Source: JBCBXA01 sp039816825 (GTDB lineage Bacteria; Pseudomonadota; Alphaproteobacteria; Rhizobiales; Rhizobiaceae). Taken from it: 28,454 bases of DNA. The first letter of the stretch is position 1, and the number at the start of each line of letters is the position of its first letter. Shown in pieces: positions 1 to 6,680 of this stretch. Both the position numbers and the translations under genes were made by a program. The notes beneath the pieces are model-generated. The model was not told where the DNA came from. It made no database searches and saw only the letters and a list, made by a program, of their open reading frames with translations. The DNA is taken from assembly GCA_039816825.1 (NCBI GenBank), contig JBCBXA010000033.1:1-28454 (forward strand), written 5' to 3'.

Positions 1-1
1 G

Positions 2-64
2 TTGTTGCCACGGTTCGAGCGGGTGGTGGACTTCTCGCAGTTTCGCGAGCGTGAGGCGGCATGA
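2..64 (+). CDS. 3' end of an upstream gene, probably the ABC ATPase of the permease operon
   Basis: A reading frame open from the left edge runs for 20 codons and ends in TGA at 62-64. This stop overlaps the ATG of the following permease (ATGA), the usual arrangement of translationally coupled genes. The visible residues end in RVVDFSQFREREAA and carry no diagnostic motif. An FtsX/MacB-type permease without its own nucleotide-binding domain normally has the ATPase gene directly upstream, so an ABC ATP-binding protein is the natural inference. This is context only; nothing in the fragment itself proves it. Confidence 0.5.
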   Translation: MLPRFERVVDFSQFREREAA

Positions 65-1230
65 ACGCTCTGTATCTGGCGGTTGCCTATCTTCGTTATC
101 ACTGGGCCCGGAGTCTGGTGCTGCTTGTCGTCGCCGCCGTGATCATGTTCGTGCCGGTGGCCACGCAAACTCTGCTTGGGGCAAGCGAACGGTCTCTTGT
201 GGCTCGCGGTGAGGCAACGCCATTGCTGCTTGGCAGCCGTGGTTCACGCCTCGATCTGACTATGGCGGCTCTTTATTTCTCCGAGGACCAGACTGAGCCC
301 GTCGCCATGCGGGAGGTGGAGGCGATCTGGGACAGCGGATTGGCCATTCCGATCCCAATCCATGCTGCATTCTCTGCCAACGGGTTCCGGATTGTCGGGA
401 CCACGCTCGAATATTTTGACTTTCGCGATCTGAGCCTGGCTGATGGTCGTGGCCTTTCCTTTCTTGGGGAGGCGGTGATCGGGTCCGAGGTTGCGCGCAG
501 GCTCGAGAAGGGTGTGGGTGACACGCTCATCTCGGCACCGGAAAACCTGTTCGATCTCGACGGGGTTTACCCGCTGCAAATGCCGGTTGTTGGAGTTCTT
601 GAGCCCACAAACTCACCGGATGACGAGGCCGTTTTCGTTGACGTCAAAACGGCCTGGGTGATCCAGGGTATTGGCCATGGCCATGAAGATGTTGTGACGG
701 CTGATGATTTGGAGGCGGGCACGACGGGTCTGAGCGAGACGGCCGTCGTGGAGTATCAGCGTATTACGCCTGACAATATCGAGAGCTTCCATTTTCATGG
801 AGCGCAAGATGACTTCCCGGTTTCGGCGGTCGTGGTCGTGCCCAATGATGTTCGTGCGAGCACTATTTTGAAGGGACGTTATCTGGACGGCGAGAGCGCC
901 ACACAACTGGTGGAGCCGGCAGCCGTGATACAGGGGCTCGTGGATCGCATCTTTCGCATCAAGTCGCTTCTCGATCTCGTCACCATCATCATTGCTTTTG
1001 CGGCGCTGTCGGCCATTGGTCTTGCGATCTTCTTGACACATCGTCTGAGGGCCAAAGAAATCGCCACTGCAGCAAAACTTGGCGCACGCCGCAGCATGAT
1101 CGTCCGACTTTTCGCCGCCGAAACGGTCATGCTCTTGTCTTTGTCGGCCATTATTGCTGCACTGGGTATCATCATTTTGTCGCAAAATGCCGACACCTGG
1201 GTGGGCTGGCTGCTGGCTCTGGGAACCTGA
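61..1230 (+). CDS. FtsX/MacB-type ABC transporter permease
   Basis: This 389-residue inner-membrane protein has the FtsX-family plan: a short N-terminal cytoplasmic segment, TM1 at about residues 17-39, a periplasmic domain of roughly 260 residues, TM2 at about 303-325, a cytoplasmic stretch resembling the MacB coupling region (AKEIATAAKLGARRSMIV) and TM3 at about 355-373. The family normally has one more C-terminal helix. Here only about 16 residues follow TM3, so the last helix seems to be missing. The next gene starts 15 bases after the stop, so no frameshifted remainder can follow. It overlaps the presumed ATPase gene by 4 bases. FtsX/MacB-type proteins usually work as mechanotransmitters or exporters. 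Because of the metal-binding neighbours, I infer a role in periplasmic metal handling rather than drug efflux, but the substrate is unknown. Confidence 0.8.
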   Translation: MNALYLAVAYLRYHWARSLVLLVVAAVIMFVPVATQTLLGASERSLVARGEATPLLLGSRGSRLDLTMAALYFSEDQTEPVAMREVEAIWDSGLAIPIPIHAAFSANGFRIVGTTLEYFDFRDLSLADGRGLSFLGEAVIGSEVARRLEKGVGDTLISAPENLFDLDGVYPLQMPVVGVLEPTNSPDDEAVFVDVKTAWVIQGIGHGHEDVVTADDLEAGTTGLSETAVVEYQRITPDNIESFHFHGAQDDFPVSAVVVVPNDVRASTILKGRYLDGESATQLVEPAAVIQGLVDRIFRIKSLLDLVTIIIAFAALSAIGLAIFLTHRLRAKEIATAAKLGARRSMIVRLFAAETVMLLSLSAIIAALGIIILSQNADTWVGWLLALGT

Positions 1231-1245
1231 GCAAAGGGAGACATC

Positions 1246-2016
1246 ATGAAACGGATTTTGACAAACGCATCTTTGTTGGTGCTGATCGCTACAACGCCAG
1301 CGCTGGCGCATTACGGCATGATCGTTCCCGATGACCCCATGATCAGCCAGCAGGACGGGCGGAGCGTCGCCCTGACCATGTCCTTCTCCCATCCCTTTGA
1401 GATGGATGGCATGATGCTGGACAAGCCAGCCGCGTTTACCGTGACCCATGAGGGCAACACGACCGACCTTCTGGGCGGGTTGGAGAGTGCAACCGTCATG
1501 GAAGAGCAGGGCTTCTCGCTGGAGTATCCGCTGGAACGGCCAGGCACCTATGTGTTTGCCATGGAGCCTCAGCCCTATTGGGAGCCCGCAGAAGACGCTT
1601 TCATCATCCACTACACCAAGACCTATGTGACCGCATATGGCGACGATGAGGGCTGGGATACCGAGCTCAACCTCAAGACCGAGATTGTTCCGCTGTCCAA
1701 GCCTTTCGGCCTGTGGGAGCACAATGTCTTTCAGGGTATCGTCAAGCTGGGCGGTGAACCCGTTCCTTACGCTGAAGTTGAAGTCGAGTTCTTCAACGAT
1801 GGCGCCGGTGCCACCGTGCCGGACGAACTGATGATCACTCAGACCGTCAAAGCGGACGCCAATGGCGTGTTCACCTACGCACCGCCCTCCAACGGGTGGT
1901 GGGGCTTTGCAGCACTGAACACGGCTGACTACACGCTGCCACAGGATGGTGAGGACAAGGCGGTCGAGCTGGGTGCCGTCATCTGGGTGCACTTTGAAGA
2001 ATGGACCGGCCAGTGA
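1246..2016 (+). CDS. DUF4198 family periplasmic protein, NikK-like
   Basis: This 256-residue secreted protein has a signal peptide of about 21 residues ending in TPALA. Predicted cleavage leaves His22 as the new N-terminus (HYGMIVPDD). The remainder is beta-rich, with the pattern of DUF4198/NikK-like proteins: a first sandwich-like domain, a KPFGLWEHNVFQG segment and a C-terminal Ig-like part with ADANGVFTYAPPSNGWWGFAA. Members of this family occur beside nickel, cobalt and other metal transporters and are thought to bind metal in the periplasm. An AAGGGAG Shine-Dalgarno lies just upstream of the ATG. It is the second complete gene of the operon, 15 bases after the permease. The family call is firm; the metal is not known. 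Confidence 0.8.
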   Translation: MKRILTNASLLVLIATTPALAHYGMIVPDDPMISQQDGRSVALTMSFSHPFEMDGMMLDKPAAFTVTHEGNTTDLLGGLESATVMEEQGFSLEYPLERPGTYVFAMEPQPYWEPAEDAFIIHYTKTYVTAYGDDEGWDTELNLKTEIVPLSKPFGLWEHNVFQGIVKLGGEPVPYAEVEVEFFNDGAGATVPDELMITQTVKADANGVFTYAPPSNGWWGFAALNTADYTLPQDGEDKAVELGAVIWVHFEEWTGQ

Positions 2017-2348
2017 TCAGATCGGCGGCGTTCGTCGCATGTCTTCTCGCCTTTCCGGGTGCCGGGCTTGCCCATCAGCTGGTCGTCTTCGCATCGGTAG
2101 ACTGTGAAACGCTTACGGTGGAGGCGAAGTTCGCCAACGGGAAGGTTGCCAAACAAGGCGACGTTCGTGTGCTGGATGGTGATAACGCACTGCTGACAAC
2201 ACTGCCTCTTGAAGAGAACGGAACGGCACAGCTGCCCTTGAGCAGCGTCGATCATTCAGGCGGGCTCGTGGTGGAAGTGGATACGGGCGGGCATGATGAT
2301 TTCTGGATCATCACTCCCGAGGACATTGCGCGCAATTGCGGAAGCTGA
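2001..2348 (+). CDS. small periplasmic NikL-like protein
   Basis: This 115-residue protein has a signal peptide ending in GAGLA at residue 24. The mature chain would begin with His25 (HQLVVFASVDCETLTVEAKF). The order of segments, AH-x-L-V-V-F-A, then a FANGK segment, then a VRVLDGD strand, resembles the small NikL-type components found with NikK/DUF4198 proteins. It also resembles the N-terminal-His metal-binding style of CopC. It overlaps the DUF4198 gene by 16 bases. A GTG at 2013 overlapping that gene's stop (GTGA) is an alternative start that would give a shorter signal peptide. I infer that it works with the DUF4198 protein in metal capture or transfer. The homology is recognised only by pattern. 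Confidence 0.65.
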   Translation: MDRPVIRSAAFVACLLAFPGAGLAHQLVVFASVDCETLTVEAKFANGKVAKQGDVRVLDGDNALLTTLPLEENGTAQLPLSSVDHSGGLVVEVDTGGHDDFWIITPEDIARNCGS

Positions 2349-2358
2349 CAGCCGGACA

Positions 2359-3258
2359 ATGATCCCTTCCAAGCTGACACGCCTGCTGCTCGCAGCGCTG
2401 CTCATGATGGCGACCTCCATCATGGCTCACGCGCAGGACCGGCCGCGCATCGTAGCGGTCAACTATCCGCTGAAATACTTTGCGGAACGTCTGGCAGGCG
2501 ACTCCGCTGACGTGATCTTTCCCGTGCCCGAGGGGGTGGATCCATCCTTCTGGCGTCCCAGCATTTCTGATGTGAGCATGATCCAGTCCGCCGATCTCGT
2601 TCTTCTCAACGGGGCGGGCTTTGCAGCGTGGATTGATCGGGTTTCACTGCCGCGATCACGACTTGTGAACACAACCGCTCGCCTTGAAGATCTGTTTATC
2701 GTGACCGAGAGCATCACCCATAGTCACGGTGATGGTGGCGAACATTCTCACGAAGGGCTTGCGTCATACACTTGGCTGGACCCGACCATTGCCGCCCAGC
2801 AAGCCGAGGCCATCGCCAATGCGCTGGTGCAAAGGGGACTTGTGACACGGGAGGCCATCGAGCCTCGGTTGGCCTCGCTCCAGACCGAGCTGGTGGCGCT
2901 GGATGATGGTTTGAAAGCTGCGCTGGAGAGCGTACGCGATGTCCCGTTCATCGCCACCCATCCTCGCTACCACTATTTTGCAAGGCGCTACGGCCTGTCG
3001 ATCTCCTATCTCGACTGGGAGGCCGGTGCCATGCCGACGCAAGAGCAGTTGGCGACGCTATCAGCCATGTCTGAAAAGACTGGAGCGCGCGGGCTCATAT
3101 GGGAAGCGCAACCTCCACAGAGCGCCGTTGAAGCCGTGGCCGAACTAGGCTTCACAAGTGCCGTTTTGCCGCCATATGCGACGGTTCCGGCCTCGGCTGA
3201 GGATTTGCTTGATGCGCTGGAAGAGGCGGCAAAGACGCTGGCACTCGCCGCTCAGTAG
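2359..3258 (+). CDS. ZnuA-like metal ABC transporter substrate-binding protein with altered ligands
   Basis: This 299-residue secreted protein has a signal peptide (about 1-26, ending MAHAQ) and the cluster-A1 binding-protein layout. It includes a His-rich loop at 121-131 (HSHGDGGEHSH), a WLDP motif at 139-142, a long linker helix, and FIATHPRYHYFARRYGL at 198-213. Zinc- and manganese-binding ZnuA/PsaA proteins carry His in the DPHxxxP and HLWLxP positions. Here these read DPSFWRP (Ser63) and SYTWLDP (Tyr137), so only His201 of the three classical histidines is evident. I chose ATG 2359 because it begins a proper signal peptide; an ATG at 2293 would bury it and overlap the previous gene. It lies 10 bases after the NikL-like gene, in the same operon. 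Its partner permease here is FtsX-like rather than ZnuB-like. Confidence 0.8.
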   Translation: MIPSKLTRLLLAALLMMATSIMAHAQDRPRIVAVNYPLKYFAERLAGDSADVIFPVPEGVDPSFWRPSISDVSMIQSADLVLLNGAGFAAWIDRVSLPRSRLVNTTARLEDLFIVTESITHSHGDGGEHSHEGLASYTWLDPTIAAQQAEAIANALVQRGLVTREAIEPRLASLQTELVALDDGLKAALESVRDVPFIATHPRYHYFARRYGLSISYLDWEAGAMPTQEQLATLSAMSEKTGARGLIWEAQPPQSAVEAVAELGFTSAVLPPYATVPASAEDLLDALEEAAKTLALAAQ

Positions 3259-3273
3259 GCCGTCCAAACCTCC

Positions 3274-3314
3274 CGGTGACGACAGGACACAATGCCATCT
3301 GATTGGTGTCACCG
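3274..3314 (+). terminator. possible terminator hairpin after the metal operon
   Basis: A 7-base perfect inverted repeat, CGGTGAC at 3274-3280 and GTCACCG at 3308-3314, lies 16 bases after the stop of the ZnuA-like gene. The 27-base loop is long and no clear T-run follows, so this is only a weak candidate for the operon's 3' end. Confidence 0.3.
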
Positions 3315-3392
3315 CTTCCTTTGCCCTTAACCATTGAGCATGGGCGGTTGGCCCTCTAAATCGCGCACCAGGCTTTCACACTGGACCTGCTG

Positions 3393-3404
3393 ACAGCCGG
3401 CTGT
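3393..3404. promoter_or_regulatory. 12-base perfect palindrome upstream of pcaD
   Basis: ACAGCCGGCTGT is a perfect 12-base palindrome centred about 26 bases before the pcaD start codon. Its position fits a repressor operator or transcript-leader element. I do not recognise it as a known PcaQ or PcaR box. The rest of the 166-base gap between 3258 and 3425 holds only the hairpin at 3274-3314. Confidence 0.3.
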
Positions 3405-3424
3405 TTCAACCCATGGAGACGTTC

Positions 3425-4246
3425 ATGCAGTTTGCAAACCTCAACAGCATCAATCTGCACTACCAGATCATTGGAGCGCCAGAGGGCAAGCCGCTGATCG
3501 TATTTGCGAATTCCCTAGGAACCGATTTTCGGATCTGGCGGGATGTCATTGTTCGCCTTGTCGGCGAGTTCGCCATCGTGACCTATGACAAGCGTGGGCA
3601 CGGTCTCACCGATACAGGTCGCTATCCATCCGGCATCAACGATCATGTGGCGGACCTGGAAGCCCTGCTTGAGCATCTGGGTCAGGGGGAAGCGATCATT
3701 TGCGGCCTGTCGGTCGGCGGGCTGATCGCCCAGGGACTCTACCACAAACGTCCGGACCTGGTTCGTGGGCTGGTGCTTTGCAACACCGGCCTTCGGATCG
3801 GCGACGAAGCTCTTTGGAATGAGCGTATCGATGTTGCCATGAATGAAGGCGTCGGAGAAATCGCCGATGACATACTGGAGCGCTGGTTCTCGCAAGAGTT
3901 TCGAACAGGCCGCGTCGATGAATTGGCCGGCTATCGCAATATGCTCATTCGACAACCAGAAGCGGGCTATGCTGCGACCTGTCACGCGATCCGCGATGCC
4001 GACTTTACTTCGCGGGCGGGAGATGTGGAGGTGCCTGCACTATGCGTTGCCGGGGACCAGGATCGTGCCACTCCACCGGCGGTGATTGAACAAATGGCCA
4101 AGGCGCTTCCCGAAGCTCGCTACGAGTTGATAAAGGGCTGTGGTCACCTGCCATGCATTGAGAAGCCAGAGCTTCTGTCCGAGATGATCAAGGCGTTTGC
4201 AGCCGGTTTAGCCGACACGATTGGAGAACCCGTCGGCTCCGCCTGA
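3425..4246 (+). CDS. pcaD: 3-oxoadipate enol-lactonase family alpha/beta hydrolase (PcaD-type)
   Basis: This 273-residue cytoplasmic alpha/beta hydrolase matches the PcaD pattern across its length. The oxyanion region is FANSLGTDFRIW (27-38), followed by YDKRGHGLT (54-62). The nucleophile elbow GLSVGG gives Ser96, the acid is probably in GDQDRATPP (210-218), and the catalytic His241 lies in GCGHLPCIEKPE. PcaD hydrolyses 3-oxoadipate enol-lactone to 3-oxoadipate in the beta-ketoadipate pathway. I chose ATG 3425 because GGAG at 3415-3418 sits 6 bases before it; ATG 3413 would include this Shine-Dalgarno. No other pca gene is visible, so the protein may act on another lactone or ester. The family call is strong, the exact substrate less so. 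Confidence 0.8.
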   Translation: MQFANLNSINLHYQIIGAPEGKPLIVFANSLGTDFRIWRDVIVRLVGEFAIVTYDKRGHGLTDTGRYPSGINDHVADLEALLEHLGQGEAIICGLSVGGLIAQGLYHKRPDLVRGLVLCNTGLRIGDEALWNERIDVAMNEGVGEIADDILERWFSQEFRTGRVDELAGYRNMLIRQPEAGYAATCHAIRDADFTSRAGDVEVPALCVAGDQDRATPPAVIEQMAKALPEARYELIKGCGHLPCIEKPELLSEMIKAFAAGLADTIGEPVGSA

Positions 4247-4341
4247 AGCCCACCGCGTGTTGCGCGTTGAGGACTTGTTAACCGCCGCTCTATTCATGGC
4301 GCCGCAACGAACGGCTCATTCACCCCTGTTTGCGAGTGTTA

Positions 4342-4366
4342 TGCCCAAAGTTGAACTCATTGGGCG
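4342..4366 (+). promoter_or_regulatory. hairpin occluding the only Shine-Dalgarno-like bases of the deacetylase gene
   Basis: GCCCAA (4343-4348) pairs with TTGGGC (4360-4365), and a closing U-G pair at 4342/4366 makes 7 pairs around an 11-base loop. The GGG of the 3' arm is the only Shine-Dalgarno-like sequence near the ATG at 4372. The stem would therefore mask ribosome access if it forms. Confidence 0.35.
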
Positions 4367-4371
4367 CACCT

Positions 4372-5487
4372 ATGGTCACCACCCAGGACATCACGCCGAG
4401 CCAGCACGCCAAGCTTACGCGTGATCTGAAGACCAGAACCCGGGATCTCGCCAAGAGATTCGTTTTCGAGGCGGGCCAACTGACGGGTATGAGCCGCGTG
4501 CTGGGCCAACGCTATCGGGGCCGTGGGTCGGTTTTCATGTTTCACGAAATCACGACCGACCGAGACGATAGGCTTGGCATGGGATGCACGGTGGCGGATT
4601 TCGGAGCCACGCTGTCGCGCATTCGGGCGTCTGGCTACGACTTTGTTTCGCTCGCGGAAGCCAAGCAGCGCCTTGAGACGGGCGATGGCCGCCCTTTTGT
4701 GGCGCTAACGTTTGACGATGGATACCGGGACAACATCGAACTGGCCCTGCCGGTCATGGAACGGTTTGAAGCGCCTGCCACCATCTTTGTGCCAACCCAG
4801 ATGGCCACGCGTGAGATCAACGCCTGGTGGCTCGCGATCCGCGAATTGGTGACACTGAACTCATTTGTTGATGTGGAACCCCTGTCCCAAAGCTTCGTGT
4901 GCGAAACCAGAGCGGAGAAGCTGGCCACGTATTGGCATCTGATCGACTGGATCTGGCAGGACTTTCGCCGCGCCGATGCACTTTCGGATGTGTTCGAACG
5001 CTACGGCATCTCAATGCCGGACCTGGTGGATCGCCATGCGATGGACCCAGCTGCTGTCCGCCAAGCCGATCAGCATCACCTCATTGAAATTGCGGCCCAC
5101 ACCACCAGCCATCGGGCGCTCGCGACGCTGAGCGATGCCGAAGCACTGTCGGAGATGGTGGACAATAAGCGTTGGCTAGAAAATCTGTTGGGGCGCGATG
5201 TGCCGCACTTTGCCTACCCCTATGGCCGACCGGCGATTTCGGGAGACCGAGAGGCCCGTCTGGCGCGCAAGGCCGGCTTCAACATGGCTCTGACAACCGA
5301 TCCTGGATCCCTGTTTGCCGAGCACGCCCAGTTTCACAACACCCACCTTTGGCCGCGTGAGAACGGCGAGTTCTCTTCGAGCGTACGTGCGGGCGTTTCA
5401 TGGTCGCTCAACGGGACTTGGGCAGCGGCCAAGACGCGCTTTGGCTCCCCCCTTGTAAACATCAGCGCAGCGGATGCAGCAGAATGA
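4372..5487 (+). CDS. NodB-type polysaccharide deacetylase
   Basis: This 371-residue protein carries a NodB homology domain. Motif 1 is TFDDGYRDN with Asp115/Asp116, and motif 2 is HTTSH with His243 and His247 as the metal ligands. A motif 3-like FAYPYGRP follows at 280-287. No signal peptide is visible, so it may act in the cytoplasm on lipid-linked or nucleotide-linked precursors; this is inference. Family members remove N- or O-acetyl groups from sugars. Between the two motifs lies a segment of about 120 residues containing AWWLAIRELV, as in other deacetylases of exopolysaccharide loci. I prefer ATG 4372 over a TTG at 4330. Its stop overlaps the following glycosyltransferase start (ATGA). 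Confidence 0.85.
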   Translation: MVTTQDITPSQHAKLTRDLKTRTRDLAKRFVFEAGQLTGMSRVLGQRYRGRGSVFMFHEITTDRDDRLGMGCTVADFGATLSRIRASGYDFVSLAEAKQRLETGDGRPFVALTFDDGYRDNIELALPVMERFEAPATIFVPTQMATREINAWWLAIRELVTLNSFVDVEPLSQSFVCETRAEKLATYWHLIDWIWQDFRRADALSDVFERYGISMPDLVDRHAMDPAAVRQADQHHLIEIAAHTTSHRALATLSDAEALSEMVDNKRWLENLLGRDVPHFAYPYGRPAISGDREARLARKAGFNMALTTDPGSLFAEHAQFHNTHLWPRENGEFSSSVRAGVSWSLNGTWAAAKTRFGSPLVNISAADAAE

Positions 5488-6680
5488 CGGAAATCACTAT
5501 GGATCCCACGGATGTCCGCAGTTCAAAGGTTGTTCCTGACATTGGGGAAGCGCCAAAGCTTGCACCCTTGACCGCGCTCCACATCGTCCATGTTGTTCGC
5601 CAGTTTCATCCGTCGACCGGCGGGCTGGAAGATGTTGTTGATCTGTTGACCAGAGAGCAGGTCAAAGCGGGTCATCGCGTGACGATTGTGACGTGCGACC
5701 GTGTGTTTGCAACCGACCAAGCGCTTCCTGAGAAGGCGGAGGACAACGGGCGGGCCATCGTTCGCGTGGCGTTTCGCGGATCCACCAAATACCCATTGGC
5801 ACCCGGTGTTCTGCGGGCGCTGGGCGATGCTGATCTGGTCCACGTGCACGCCATTGATTTCTTCTTCGATTTCCTGGCCGCAGCGCGATGGCTGCACCGA
5901 AAGCCGATGGTTGCCACAACCCATGGCGGCTTCTTCCACACCCAGGACCTCGCCAGCCTCAAAAAGGTCTGGTTTCAGACTTTGACCCGTTTCTCGGCAC
6001 AGGGATATGGGCGGATCATTGGCTGCTCACAAAACGATGCGCGCAACTTCCGGCCTGTGGCGGGCGAGCGGGTTATCGCCATCGACAATGGTGTCGATAT
6101 TGAGAAGTTTGCCAGATGTTCCAGCCATGAACCGGTCCGACGGATGGTGAGCTTGGGACGCTTCTCAAAGAACAAGCGCCTTGATCGTCTCGTCGAGACC
6201 ATGGCGCATCTGCCCGAGGCTTGGCATCTCGATATTGTGGGCGCGGAGTCCGATTGGTCGGCAGCAGACATTGCGGACATGGTGGAAAGCGCCGGCGTGA
6301 CAGGCCGCGTCACTGTCCACGTTCGTCCAGACAATGAGCAGATCAGAGCCATCATGTCGAAGGCCTCGCTCTTTGCATCCGCGTCCGAGTTTGAAGGGTT
6401 TGGGCTGGCCGTGGTCGAAGCCATGGCCGCCGGTCTGGTGCCTGTTCTTGAAGGCAATCCAACCTTTGTCGACCTGGCAGAGCGCCATGACCTGGTGCAA
6501 CTAGCCGACTTTGCCGACCCGGCTGCCGCCGCTCAGATTATCGAAAAGATCTTCGTCGAGATGACCAACAGTCAGGCAAGTTTGCGCGAAGAGGCTATGG
6601 AACGCGCTGAACTCTACGCCTGGTCAAAGGTGGCCGCGCAGTATGAAGATGCCTACGCGGCTGTCCTGTCTGATCGATAG
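5484..6680 (+). CDS. GT4 family glycosyltransferase
   Basis: This 398-residue GT-B glycosyltransferase has the N-terminal GGLEDVVDLLTREQ segment after a first beta strand (HIVHVVRQFHPSTGG). The C-terminal nucleotide-sugar domain begins at the SLGRFSKNKRLDRLVE strand. The EX7E motif lies in EFEGFGLAVVEAMAAG (Glu304/Glu312). Such retaining GT4 enzymes add sugars to lipid-linked repeat units at the cytoplasmic face of the membrane. The start at ATG 5484 overlaps the deacetylase stop by 4 bases, so the two are probably one transcription unit. Its last 28 bases overlap the end of the next, oppositely oriented glycosyltransferase. Donor and acceptor cannot be read from sequence. Confidence 0.85.
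   Translation: MTEITMDPTDVRSSKVVPDIGEAPKLAPLTALHIVHVVRQFHPSTGGLEDVVDLLTREQVKAGHRVTIVTCDRVFATDQALPEKAEDNGRAIVRVAFRGSTKYPLAPGVLRALGDADLVHVHAIDFFFDFLAAARWLHRKPMVATTHGGFFHTQDLASLKKVWFQTLTRFSAQGYGRIIGCSQNDARNFRPVAGERVIAIDNGVDIEKFARCSSHEPVRRMVSLGRFSKNKRLDRLVETMAHLPEAWHLDIVGAESDWSAADIADMVESAGVTGRVTVHVRPDNEQIRAIMSKASLFASASEFEGFGLAVVEAMAAGLVPVLEGNPTFVDLAERHDLVQLADFADPAAAAQIIEKIFVEMTNSQASLREEAMERAELYAWSKVAAQYEDAYAAVLSDR

Noticed and set aside
613..1992. 459-codon minus-strand frame opposite the permease and DUF4198 genes
   Set aside because: The translation is rich in His, Gln, Arg and Cys with no recognisable domain, and the plus-strand genes have clear signal peptides and family patterns.
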